Positions 23,000-31,046 of a stretch of 64,000 nucleotides of DNA are shown here, piece after piece. The notes under the pieces were generated by a model. It searched no databases. It was not told the origin of the DNA and was given only the letters and a program-made list of their open reading frames with translations. The position numbers and the translations under genes were made by a program. Origin of the DNA: Myxococcus stipitatus (GTDB taxonomy: Bacteria; Myxococcota; Myxococcia; Myxococcales; Myxococcaceae); contig NZ_CP102770.1 in the NCBI RefSeq assembly GCF_038561935.1, positions 8,990,001-9,054,000 of the forward strand, in the 5' to 3' direction. Each line of letters begins with the position of its first letter. Within the stretch, counting starts at the first letter, position 1.

Positions 23000-24502
23000 T
23001 CACACGGAGGACACGCCTCCTCCAACCCAGGTCCGATGCGCGCGATGCGCGAGCAGGAGCAGCACGAGCATCCACGCGGTCCCACCTGTTCCCCCCGGCG
23101 CCGCGCCACACCCACCCTCGTCCGGAGGCGGAGGCTCGGGCTCTGGAGTGCCCGCCACGCATGGCGCACCCGACACCTCCGCCGTGAGGCACAACGTTCC
23201 ATAGCGGCCCACACCTTCGTGACGCCCATCCACCAGCGTCACCACGACCTGTGTCGCATCCGCCGCGGCCACCTTCGCGGACAGCGTGCCGGGCCCGTCC
23301 GCGCGCGACACCCGCAGCACCGCGGTGTCCGTCACCGCCGCCACCAGCAGGTGCAGCTTCGAGGCGTCCTCGCCCGCCCGGGGCGCATACGTGGCCAGCA
23401 CCTCCGCCGTGCCCCCCGGCACCTGGAACGAGCGCGCCGACGCCGTCGTCAGACGCACGTCCGACTCCTGGGAGGGGAGCGTCCGGGGTGAGGGCGTCAG
23501 GCCGTCATAGCCACCGCCCCGCGCGTAGCCGTCCCCCGGGCGCGCACGTGCGCCCGTGGAGAGGTTCCAGCGCGAGAACTCCACGAAGGCCGTGTCGAAG
23601 TCCAGGCTCGCCTCGCGGCGCAGGAACGCGTCCACCAGCACGGGCCACGGCGCGGTGGGCGAGGTGAGGCTGTCGCGCCACATCGACAGGAGGGCCGCGT
23701 CGCCGAAGCGCTCGCCCAGGAACTGGAAGTAGAGCCCCGCGCCATAACTGAACGACGCGGCCGGGCCGGAAGGGTCCTGCACCAGGCTGCGGTCCGTCCA
23801 CTTCAGGTACGCCGACGAGAAGTGCTCCAGGTCATCCAGCGACGCGTCGAACCGCTCGCTCGCCCACACCGCCGAGCCCTCCGACGCCACGCTCCCCAGC
23901 CCCGGTCGATAGGCGGCCTGCACCGCGTGGAAGAACTCGTGGCTCGCGAGAATCAGCACCGCCTTCTCGTAGGACGGATAGTTGTAACCGGCGAAGTCGT
24001 TCTCCTGGAGCATGTGCCCGACGCACCGCTGGCCCTCTGCGGCGCAGGCGTCCATGCGGAAGGCGCCATCCGCGCGGCCCGCGAAGTCCACCAGGTACAC
24101 GTCGAACAGCCCGTCACCGCCGTTGTCGGCGCCCACCGACGCGTCATCGCCGGGCGTCAGGAAGCCCAGCCCTTCGTAGAAGCGGGCGACGCGGTCATAC
24201 GCGCGCCCCACGACCTCCACCGCGTCGGGGACGCCGCTTCCATCCGCGTCCCCCGGCGGCACCGCGTTGGGCCCTCCGCGCGAGAAGTGGACCCGGAAGC
24301 GCCCCTCGGGGGACACCACCGACTCCACCTGCTCGCCCGCGGAGAAGCTCGGCGGCACCGCCTGGGGCGAGGTGGGGCGTGCTCCCGATGACTGCCCCCG
24401 CCGTGCCTCGGCGAGGGAGTCGTGCCGCTCGTGCGGCTCCCGCTCCGGCAGCACCGGGCCGCAGCCCACGGACAACACCAGAAGCCACGCCCCGGACCTC
24501 AT
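23000..24502 (-). CDS. Secreted HEXXH metallopeptidase-like protein with MYXO-CTERM tail
   Basis: A 500-residue exported protein. The N terminus (MRSGAWLLVLSVGC) is a lipoprotein-like signal. The zinc motif HEFFH (His188, Glu189, His192) is followed by SEGSAVW, with Glu208 as likely third ligand, the gluzincin pattern. DADGSGVPDAVE before it resembles a calcium-binding or pre-catalytic segment of such myxobacterial proteins. The C terminus has DEGGCGAAPGG, a hydrophobic helix and His/Arg residues, a MYXO-CTERM sorting signal. The start overlaps the end of the HmuY-like gene as ATGA, so it shares the Fur-controlled transcript. Proteolysis is likely but not proven from motif alone. Confidence 0.78.
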   Translation of the reverse strand: MRSGAWLLVLSVGCGPVLPEREPHERHDSLAEARRGQSSGARPTSPQAVPPSFSAGEQVESVVSPEGRFRVHFSRGGPNAVPPGDADGSGVPDAVEVVGRAYDRVARFYEGLGFLTPGDDASVGADNGGDGLFDVYLVDFAGRADGAFRMDACAAEGQRCVGHMLQENDFAGYNYPSYEKAVLILASHEFFHAVQAAYRPGLGSVASEGSAVWASERFDASLDDLEHFSSAYLKWTDRSLVQDPSGPAASFSYGAGLYFQFLGERFGDAALLSMWRDSLTSPTAPWPVLVDAFLRREASLDFDTAFVEFSRWNLSTGARARPGDGYARGGGYDGLTPSPRTLPSQESDVRLTTASARSFQVPGGTAEVLATYAPRAGEDASKLHLLVAAVTDTAVLRVSRADGPGTLSAKVAAADATQVVVTLVDGRHEGVGRYGTLCLTAEVSGAPCVAGTPEPEPPPPDEGGCGAAPGGTGGTAWMLVLLLLAHRAHRTWVGGGVSSV

Positions 24503-25320
24503 GGCAGGAACGCCCACTTGATGCGAATCTGACCGGAGCCGCTCGGCTGCGGCACGGAGCCCGTCTGGTTGCAGACCTGCTGCGCGGACGGCTCGTAGTA
24601 GCCCATCACCTCCAGCTTCACGTGGCGGCCATCCGCCAGCCGGATGACGAACACCTGGCCCGTCATGGCCACGCAGCTCTGATAGGTCCAGAAGCCCCCC
24701 AGCACCGTCGCGGGCCCGTTCAGGCCGGAGTTGTCCGGGATGAGCGTGCACGCGTCATCGAACCAGCGTTCCGTCTGGAACGACAGGCCCGCGCCCACCG
24801 ACGTCACCGAGGCGAACGCCGTCCCCTGCGGCAGGCTCGCCGCGGCGACACACGACGGGCCGGACGTGCCGCTGTTGACGCGCACCGTGTAGCGGCGCAC
24901 CGCGATGTCCCACTCCGTGGAGCTCAGCGCCGCCTGGTCATGAATCTTCACCTGCGTCAGCCCCGTCGACGTGAAGCGCAGGTACGTATACGACATGGTC
25001 GGCTGCAGGCCGCCCGCGCGCGAGTCCACGTAGGTGAGGAACTCGCCGGACGTCGTCCCCTCCTCGCGCACCTCGCCCGTGGACACCACGGAGCGCAGGC
25101 TCAGATTGTCGATGGTCTGCTCGGTGCAGCGCACCTGGCTCGGGTCACACACCTTGGACCCCGCGTCGGGCTGCGAGCCCGCGTCCGGCTCCGGGTGGTT
25201 CTTCGGCTCGTCGTCGCCACAGCTCGCCATCAGCGCCAGCGACATCGCCACCGCGACCAGGACCCACAGGCCCTGATGCCCGGTGTGCCTGGGCAACACG
25301 TGCTCGGTCTGACTCATCAT
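24499..25320 (-). CDS. HmuY-family haem-binding lipoprotein
   Basis: A 273-residue lipoprotein with signal peptide and lipobox ALMASC, followed by an acidic Pro/Asp linker. The mature beta-rich domain contains SYTYLRFTSTGL, STEWDIAVRRYTVRVNSG and GGFWTYQSC-type segments that match the HmuY family, which strips haem from host proteins at the outer membrane surface. Two adjacent ATG codons (25320 and 25317) are possible; AGAGGG lies seven bases before the first. A strong Fur box lies about 90 bases upstream, so expression should rise under iron limitation. The downstream overlapping gene encodes a putative surface protease. Confidence 0.82.
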   Translation of the reverse strand: MMSQTEHVLPRHTGHQGLWVLVAVAMSLALMASCGDDEPKNHPEPDAGSQPDAGSKVCDPSQVRCTEQTIDNLSLRSVVSTGEVREEGTTSGEFLTYVDSRAGGLQPTMSYTYLRFTSTGLTQVKIHDQAALSSTEWDIAVRRYTVRVNSGTSGPSCVAAASLPQGTAFASVTSVGAGLSFQTERWFDDACTLIPDNSGLNGPATVLGGFWTYQSCVAMTGQVFVIRLADGRHVKLEVMGYYEPSAQQVCNQTGSVPQPSGSGQIRIKWAFLP

Positions 25321-25689
25321 CTTCGTGCCCTCTCCCTGTCTGGACTTCGTGAGGCGGCCGGCACCCCTTCCAGGGCGCGGCGCTCACTCGATGAGACCGC
25401 TTCTACTTGATAACGATTCTCATTTTCAATATTGAATAATCCACCTCGACGCGTGGTGCGGAGTCAGCCCCTGTCCGCGGTCCTCGCGAACAGGTTGATG
25501 CACGGGTTCGCGAAGCCTTCGCACGGCTCTCGGGTGGAGACGTTGGCTCCTGGACTGCGGCGCACACGCTTCGAGGGCGCGTCGCCGCGCGGCGTCGCAC
25601 ACGCGGCTGGTCAGGAGGTGGAGTTCCGGGTGAGTCCCCCGGCGTTCCGGCACGACACGGCGTCGCGGAGGGACGCGGAGCGCGGGGGC
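25321..25689. other. Intergenic region with Fur-controlled promoter
   Basis: These 369 bases separate the HmuY-like gene from glgC, both on the minus strand. The left part holds the Fur box (25409-25427) and an AT-rich island around 25402-25442, clearly different from the GC-rich surroundings and likely to hold the promoter. From 25443 to 25689 I see the 3' flank of glgC with no credible gene or clear terminator. Confidence 0.55.
25409..25427 (-). promoter_or_regulatory. Fur box
   Basis: GATAACGATTCTCATTTTC on the plus strand is the reverse complement of GAAAATGAGAATCGTTATC, which matches the 19-base Fur consensus GATAATGATAATCATTATC at 16 positions. It lies about 90 bases ahead of the HmuY-like gene inside an AT-rich island. 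Fur with Fe(II) would be expected to repress the two-gene operon. Confidence 0.8.
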
Positions 25690-26937
25690 CTACTCGAAGC
25701 GGTAGCCCTTGGGCACCACGACGATGCCGCTCTCGGTGACGGTGAAGCCCCGGGCGCGGTCGGCCTCCAGGTCGAAGCCCACCTTCGTGTTGGGCGGCAC
25801 ACGCACGCCCTTGTCGATGATGGCGTTCTTCACCTGGGCGTGCCGGCCGATGTCCACCTCGTCGAAGATGACGGAGCGCTGCACGCTGGCGTAGCTGTTC
25901 ACGCGGGCGCGGCGGAAGAGGATGCTCTCACGCACCACGCCGCCGGAGATGATGCAGCCTCCGGCCACCATGGAGTTGAGGGCGCGGCCCACGCGCTCGC
26001 CGGACTCGTGGACGAACTTGGCCGGCGGGCTGAACTCGCTGCCGGTGCGCAGGGGCCACTCGGCGTTGAAGATGTCGAACTCCGGGTTGACGGAGACCAG
26101 GTCCATGGACGCCTCGTGGTACGCGTCCAGCGTGCCCACGTCGCGCCAGTAGGTGTTGGGGCCTGTCTGTCCCGGGATGGGGTTCTTGGCGAAGTCGTAG
26201 GCATGGATGTGGTAGCCATCGCGCAGCGCGCGCGGCAGCACGTCCTTGCCGAAGTCGTGCTGGGAGCCCTCGGTCTTCGCGTCGATTTCGAGCAACTCCG
26301 CCAGCACCTTGCTGCGGAAGATGTAGTTGCCCATGCTGGCGAGCGCGGTGTCCGGGCGGCCGGGGATGGGCTTGGGGTCCTTGGGCTTCTCCTGGAACTC
26401 CGTCACGCGGCCGCGCTCATCCACCTGCATGATGCCGAAGCGGTGCGCGTCGGCGATGGGCGTGGGGTACGCGGCGATGGTGATGTCCGCGCGCTGGGCC
26501 TCGTGCTGCTCCAGCATGTGCGCCACGTTCATCTTGTAGATGTGGTCGCCGGAGAAGATGGCCAGGTGCTCGGGGCGGTGGTTCTCGACCAGATGCATGT
26601 TCTGGTAGATGGCGTCCGCGGTGCCTCGGTACCAGACGGGCCCCAGCTCCTCGTACAGGTACATCTGCGCGGGGACCAGGGTGATGAAGTAGTCCGACAG
26701 CAGCACGGAGCCGAAGCGCCAGCCGCGCTGGATGTGCTCGGTGAGCGACTGCGCCTTGAACTGCGTCAGGACGTAGATGGAGTAGATGCCCGAGTTGATG
26801 AAGTTGTTGAGCGCGAAGTCGATGATGCGGAACTTCGACCCGAAGGGGACCGCTGGCTTCGAGCGCCGCTGCGTGAGGGGGGACAACCGGGTTCCCTGGC
26901 CTCCGGCCAGCACCATGCCGAGGATGCGCGTACCCAT
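25690..26937 (-). CDS. glgC: Glucose-1-phosphate adenylyltransferase
   Basis: A 415-residue ADP-glucose pyrophosphorylase, which makes ADP-glucose from glucose-1-phosphate and ATP for glycogen synthesis. The nucleotide motif LAGGQGTRLSPLT, the glucose site with RIIDFALNNFINSG, FSGDHIYKM and the C-terminal left-handed beta-helix (GGCIISGGVVRESILF) are all present. Length is normal. The ATG at 26937 begins right at the conserved N terminus; the longer frame upstream is not protein-like. No other glycogen gene is next to it. Allosteric regulation by glycolytic intermediates is known for the family. Confidence 0.93.
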   Translation of the reverse strand: MGTRILGMVLAGGQGTRLSPLTQRRSKPAVPFGSKFRIIDFALNNFINSGIYSIYVLTQFKAQSLTEHIQRGWRFGSVLLSDYFITLVPAQMYLYEELGPVWYRGTADAIYQNMHLVENHRPEHLAIFSGDHIYKMNVAHMLEQHEAQRADITIAAYPTPIADAHRFGIMQVDERGRVTEFQEKPKDPKPIPGRPDTALASMGNYIFRSKVLAELLEIDAKTEGSQHDFGKDVLPRALRDGYHIHAYDFAKNPIPGQTGPNTYWRDVGTLDAYHEASMDLVSVNPEFDIFNAEWPLRTGSEFSPPAKFVHESGERVGRALNSMVAGGCIISGGVVRESILFRRARVNSYASVQRSVIFDEVDIGRHAQVKNAIIDKGVRVPPNTKVGFDLEADRARGFTVTESGIVVVPKGYRFE

Positions 26938-27166
26938 GCCGACGTGTGTTCCTCCGAGGCCCCCAGCATAGGGGGGCCCCAGGAGCTTGTCTGTTTTCGC
27001 GGCGCGCCACGAGGTGGGTCCTCGCCTGGAGGCGAGAGTTACCTGGGGCATCAACCGGTTTTCGCGCTGGCTCCGTAATGAGCGGAGACGGGGCCGGCTC
27101 CCGCCGTCGTCGAGCCGGTGCCGTTCTCAATCCATCAGCGGTGACGTGGTGTCCCTGGAGGCAGTC

Positions 27167-28639
27167 GTGTCACATGGGTCCTTGCTTCGTCGTGTCGTCG
27201 TTCCTTCGATGAGTACCGTCCTCCTGGGGGCGCTGGTGGCATGTGGCGCTCCCGAGGAGGGGGCCCCCACCCCGGAGCCCGTGGGCCAGGCGCAGCAGGC
27301 CCTGGAGCCCTCCGACCCGCTCTTCAACAGCCAGCGCTGGCACTACGAGCTCATCCGCGCGCCTCAGGCGTGGAACCTCACCATGGGGTTCCGCACCACC
27401 TCCATCGCGGTCCTGGACAGCGGGAAGATGATGCACCCGGACCTCGTCAACAAGTGGCAGGAGGGCTACGACTTCGTCGAGGGGCGCTTCAACGCCACGG
27501 ACGTGGGCACCTACCACCATGGCACCCATGTGGCGGGCACCCTCGCCGCCTCGGCCAACAACGGCACGGGGGGCGTGGGCGTGTGCCCGAGCTGTCTGCT
27601 GGTGCCGGTGCGCATCGCGCAGGCGGGAGGCAGCATCTCCGCGGGGGCGCCAGGAGCGAATGACCCGCTGACCACGGTGATGGCGCGAGGCATCTACTAC
27701 GCGGCGGGTTATGCGGTGAACGACGGAGCGGGGAACGTGGTGCAGGCGTCGTCGCGTGCGTCCGTCATCAACATCAGCCTGGGGAACATCCCCGCCCCCT
27801 GCCCCGCGGACTTGCAGGCGGCCGTCAATGCCGCGGTGGCCGCGGGGGTTCCGGTGGTGGTGGCCGCGGGCAACCGCGACAGCGCCATGCCCACGAGCAA
27901 CTTCGCGAACTACCTGTGGGGCTCCTGCCAGAACGTCATCTCAGTGGCGGCCGTGAACGAGAAGAGTGATTACGAGTCGTATTCAGCACAGGGCCCGGGC
28001 ATCACCATCGGGGCCCCCGGAGGCGACGAGTACCGGACCAGCCCGTATGCCAAGACGGGGGAGGCGGGCTTCGGCGCGCTCATCGGCTGCACGGACCCGG
28101 AGGAGACACGCGGCATCGGCACGCACGGCGTCGTGTCGTCATGGACCACGAGTCAGGGGGTACACTGCTATCGCCACTGGGCGGGGACGTCGATGGCGGC
28201 GCCGCACGTGTCCGGGACCATCGGCTTGATGCGCACGCGCAACCGGTCGCTCACGCCCGCGCAGATCAAGACCATCCTCACCTCGACGGGGCGCTGGGTC
28301 ATTCCGTGCACCGGGCCGGTCTGCCCGCCCAAGACGCTGGACGCCCACGCGGCGGTCTCCGCCTCCCTGTTCGACGACATCACGCTGACGTGCAGGAGCA
28401 TCCAGAGCGGCGGCGCATTCAACTGTGAGGTCCGGAAGACGGGCGGCCTGGCGCCGTTCACCGGTGCATGGACGGCGGTTGCTCCTTCGGCCATCCTCCC
28501 CATGGACCGGACCCGTACCGACACCGTGCGCGGCATCTGCACGCCCGGCACGGACGCCACCGCGAGCGTCACCCTCACCGACGCCCTGGGCCGCGCTCAG
28601 ACGCGGACCAGCACGTTCCGCTGCTTCCCCATCCAGTAA
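27167..28639 (+). CDS. Subtilisin-family (S8) serine protease lipoprotein
   Basis: A 490-residue exported protease. The triad is complete: Asp84 in AVLDSGKM, His121 in HHGTHVAGT and Ser342 in GTSMAAPHVSG; the oxyanion Asn lies in VAAGNRDSA. The signal peptide includes LLRRVVVPSMSTVLLGALVAC, with Cys as a possible lipid site. The GTG at 27167 was chosen because GGAGG lies five bases upstream and it leaves basic residues ahead of the hydrophobic core; an ATG 14 codons later would remove them. The last 110 residues (from about 385) form a small Cys-containing beta domain. It likely takes part in extracellular protein degradation by this predator. Confidence 0.88.
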   Translation: MSHGSLLRRVVVPSMSTVLLGALVACGAPEEGAPTPEPVGQAQQALEPSDPLFNSQRWHYELIRAPQAWNLTMGFRTTSIAVLDSGKMMHPDLVNKWQEGYDFVEGRFNATDVGTYHHGTHVAGTLAASANNGTGGVGVCPSCLLVPVRIAQAGGSISAGAPGANDPLTTVMARGIYYAAGYAVNDGAGNVVQASSRASVINISLGNIPAPCPADLQAAVNAAVAAGVPVVVAAGNRDSAMPTSNFANYLWGSCQNVISVAAVNEKSDYESYSAQGPGITIGAPGGDEYRTSPYAKTGEAGFGALIGCTDPEETRGIGTHGVVSSWTTSQGVHCYRHWAGTSMAAPHVSGTIGLMRTRNRSLTPAQIKTILTSTGRWVIPCTGPVCPPKTLDAHAAVSASLFDDITLTCRSIQSGGAFNCEVRKTGGLAPFTGAWTAVAPSAILPMDRTRTDTVRGICTPGTDATASVTLTDALGRAQTRTSTFRCFPIQ

Positions 28640-28654
28640 CAATCAGGGGCTTCG

Positions 28655-28686
28655 AGCGGACTCCTCGGAGCAGCGGGGAGTCCGCT
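28655..28686. terminator. Bidirectional terminator hairpin
   Basis: AGCGGACTCC (28655-28664) and GGAGTCCGCT (28677-28686) form a perfect 10-base stem with a 12-base loop. It lies in the 57-base gap between the convergent protease and serine hydrolase genes, so it can serve both transcripts. Confidence 0.7.
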
Positions 28687-28696
28687 CATCGCTGAG

Positions 28697-29833
28697 CTAG
28701 CGACCCTCCATGGCTTCAACCCTGTCGAAGAGGGGCACCAGCGCGGCTTCCATGGCGTTGGCGGTCGCATCGCCGCTCTGGTTGGTGATGATGAACACCC
28801 CCAGCTGATACTTCGGCACGATGTAGAGATAGCACTGCGCGCGCGGCACGCCGCCGTGATGCACGTAGTGGGTGCCCAACTGCCGGCTCTGGCCGATGTT
28901 CCAGAAATAGCCAATGCTGAAGTCTTCCGCGAAGCGCACCAGCGGCTTGTGTGACTCCGTCACCGCGGGATGGTTGCTCAACTGCAAGCGCAGGTACTTG
29001 ACCATCTCCGGCATCGTCGCCTTCAAGGCGCCCGCCGCACCCCAGGGCAGCATTGGCATCGGCGTGGTGCTGACCGGGTTGTCGCTGTGGTAGCCCGGCG
29101 CCAGACGGTGCGCGTCCTGGGCACGCAACCGCAGCCACGTGTCGTGCATCCCGGCTTCCCGCGCCAGGAACTCCGCGAGCAACGATTCGTAGGGAGCCCC
29201 GTGGATCTTCTCGAGGGTGTGCGCGACCAGCTCGGTGCCGGCGCTCGAGTAGGCGTAGTCCTTGCCAAGCGGCCCCTGGATTCTGACGGTGTGCAGGTCC
29301 TCCCAGAACCGCGACTGCCCGTAGCCTTCATAGGCGGCATTGAGCTTCGCCGGCGTGGCATGCGCGGTGAAGTCCTTCAACACCTCATTCACGTGCAGAG
29401 GCAACATCCCCGGCATGCCGCTGGTGTGGGTGACCAGATGGCGCAGGCGGATGGGCTCACCGTCCGATTGCAGGTTCGGATAGGCGGACGGCAGATACTT
29501 CTGTATCGGGTCATCAAGGGTCGCCTTGCCCTCGAGAAGGGCGCTTGCCAACAGCAGCCCCGCGAAGGTCTTGCTGACCGAACCGATCTCATAGAGCGTC
29601 GAATCGTCGGGTGGACGGGACTTGCCGGTCTCCAGCTCCCCCCGATGGAGGATGAACTCCTCGCCGCGATAGACCACTGCGATGGAGGTCGCGTGCAGCA
29701 GCTTGGACCGCAGCAGGGTTGTCGCGGCCTGGTCCATTGCCGTGGGGATATCGCGGGCGGGCGCGGAGCCGGTCGTCTTGCAAGCGGCCAGCACCAGCAT
29801 CAGTCCAGCCATGGCTGCGGAGAGTTTGTTCAT
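28697..29833 (-). CDS. Serine beta-lactamase-like hydrolase (class C fold) lipoprotein
   Basis: A 378-residue member of the beta-lactamase/penicillin-binding-protein family (EstB-like). The nucleophile motif SXXK is in GSVSKTF, the Tyr motif in YAYSSAG, and HHGG stands where KTG occurs in true class C lactamases, which favours an esterase or D-peptidase. The signal peptide with lipobox LVLAAC shows export. The ATG at 29833 fits the signal peptide; the frame remains open far upstream into the TetR gene region but that is antisense-like sequence. Role may be in cell-wall peptide or ester hydrolysis; antibiotic resistance is less likely. Confidence 0.85.
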   Translation of the reverse strand: MNKLSAAMAGLMLVLAACKTTGSAPARDIPTAMDQAATTLLRSKLLHATSIAVVYRGEEFILHRGELETGKSRPPDDSTLYEIGSVSKTFAGLLLASALLEGKATLDDPIQKYLPSAYPNLQSDGEPIRLRHLVTHTSGMPGMLPLHVNEVLKDFTAHATPAKLNAAYEGYGQSRFWEDLHTVRIQGPLGKDYAYSSAGTELVAHTLEKIHGAPYESLLAEFLAREAGMHDTWLRLRAQDAHRLAPGYHSDNPVSTTPMPMLPWGAAGALKATMPEMVKYLRLQLSNHPAVTESHKPLVRFAEDFSIGYFWNIGQSRQLGTHYVHHGGVPRAQCYLYIVPKYQLGVFIITNQSGDATANAMEAALVPLFDRVEAMEGR

Positions 29834-29910
29834 CGGGCGTATCGTCCAGAGGGGGAACGCCACCCTCGCACACCCCCCAGGCCGGAGCCAGACACGCGGT
29901 GGACCAGTAT

Positions 29911-30507
29911 CTACGCCTCCGCCCAGGACTCGACCTCGCTCGCCGCCGAGCGCGCGAGCTTCGCGGCGGCGGACGGGTCCAACCGCGCGGTGACGAGGAC
30001 GCCGATGACGGACCCCACCAGCAGCTCCACGCGGCGGGCCACCGTCTTCTTCGGCACGACTCCCGCCCGCGCCGCCGCGTCGAGACACTTCGTCAGGTGT
30101 CCGTGCAACAACGCCCGGTAGTCCTCGACGGCGCGATGCGCCTCCACATCGTGCGCGCCCAGCTCCGTGGCCGTGTTGACCAGCAGGCACCCTCGGCGCG
30201 TCAGGGCTGACGGCGCGGTGGCCATCGTCGTCGCGAGCGACTCGAAATACGCCGTCACCTGCCCCAGCCCCACCGGGCCCTGCGAGAAGACCGCCAGCCG
30301 GGGCGTAATCACCTCCTGGAGGTAGAGCGCCACCGCCCGCGAGAACAACACCCGCTTGTTCTCGAACGCCTGGTACAGGCTGGAGCGATTCAATCCCGTC
30401 GCCTCCTCCAGGTCCGCCAACGACGTGGCCTCGTAGCCCCGGGTCCAGAACACACCCAGCGCCTTGCGCACCACCTCCGTCTCATCGAATGCACGCGTCC
30501 GCGCCAC
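29911..30507 (-). CDS. TetR/AcrR-family repressor
   Basis: A 198-residue regulator with the TetR helix-turn-helix at residues 8-55 (GYEATSLADLEEATGLNRSSLYQAF) and an all-helical ligand domain with TRRGCLLVNTATELG, typical of the TetR subgroup with the C-terminal domain seen in YxaF/LmrA-like proteins. The start is a GTG at 30507 with AAGGAGGG seven bases upstream. It is divergent from a DUF1304 membrane protein gene, and a long inverted repeat lies between them, so it most likely represses both. The ligand is unknown. Confidence 0.88.
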   Translation of the reverse strand: MARTRAFDETEVVRKALGVFWTRGYEATSLADLEEATGLNRSSLYQAFENKRVLFSRAVALYLQEVITPRLAVFSQGPVGLGQVTAYFESLATTMATAPSALTRRGCLLVNTATELGAHDVEAHRAVEDYRALLHGHLTKCLDAAARAGVVPKKTVARRVELLVGSVIGVLVTARLDPSAAAKLARSAASEVESWAEA

Positions 30508-30522
30508 GCCACCCTCCTTGAC

Positions 30523-30574
30523 TATTCTGGACCGAACGATTCAATATGAATTCCGAACCGACCAGTCCAGAATA
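30523..30574. promoter_or_regulatory. Inverted repeat, candidate TetR operator
   Basis: TATTCTGGAC (30523-30532) and GTCCAGAATA (30565-30574) are perfect 10-base complements 32 bases apart, between the start of the TetR gene and the DUF1304 gene. The centre is AT-rich and holds two CCGAAC copies. Two half-sites bridging a divergent promoter suit dimeric TetR binding. Confidence 0.55.
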
Positions 30575-30598
30575 ACGGAATCCGGGAGAGCAATCACC

Positions 30599-30979
30599 AT
30601 GTCGCCATTGGCGCAGGGCTTCGCCGTCGTCGCAGCGCTCCTCCACGTGTTGTTCTTCGTGATGGAGAGCATCCTCTTTTCCCAGCCGAAGGTGTGGCGG
30701 CGCTTCGGGCTGAAGTCGCAGGCGGATGCGGACATCGTGAAGCCGATGGCGCTGAACCAGGGCTTCTACAACCTGTTCCTCGCGCTGGGCGTGCTCGTGG
30801 GAATCGCCCTGGTGAACACGGGCTCGGCGGCCTCGGGCGTGGCGGCCGTGGTCTTCGGCTGTGCGTGCATGGTGCTGGCGGCGCTGGTCCTCGTGTCCAC
30901 CAACCGCCGCTTCCTGCCGGCCAGCCTCGTCCAGGGCCTGATGCCGCTGCTCGCCCTCTCGCTCGTGGCGGCGCGGTAG
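30599..30979 (+). CDS. DUF1304 small membrane protein
   Basis: A 126-residue protein with four membrane helices and conserved features of the DUF1304 family: the start ALLHVLFFVMESILF, the polar segment KPMALNQGFYNLFLA and a compact four-helix layout. The biochemical role of the family is unknown. The ATG at 30599 has GGGAGAG eight bases upstream. It is divergent from a TetR regulator, and in many bacteria DUF1304 genes sit next to TetR or MarR genes, which suggests a response to a toxic compound. Only the family assignment is firm. Confidence 0.85.
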   Translation: MSPLAQGFAVVAALLHVLFFVMESILFSQPKVWRRFGLKSQADADIVKPMALNQGFYNLFLALGVLVGIALVNTGSAASGVAAVVFGCACMVLAALVLVSTNRRFLPASLVQGLMPLLALSLVAAR

Positions 30980-30995
30980 CGCCGGCGTCACGCCC

Positions 30996-31028
30996 GGCCC
31001 GGGCCCTCCGTGGAGGAAGACCCGGGCC
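30996..31028. terminator. Bidirectional terminator hairpin
   Basis: GGCCCGGG (30996-31003) pairs with CCCGGGCC (31021-31028), and CCTCC with GGAGG extends the stem inside. It lies in the 67-base gap between the convergent DUF1304 and chitinase genes. Confidence 0.65.
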
Positions 31029-31046
31029 AGGTTCGTCACCCGGGCT

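Noticed and set aside
28697..29833. Antibiotic resistance beta-lactamase
   Set aside because: The third motif is HHGG rather than KTG, and many such lipoproteins are esterases or peptidases, so resistance is not supported.
30464..30598. N-terminal extension of the DUF1304 gene
   Set aside because: It would overlap the TetR start and run through the operator; the ATG at 30599 has a good ribosome site and begins at the first membrane helix.
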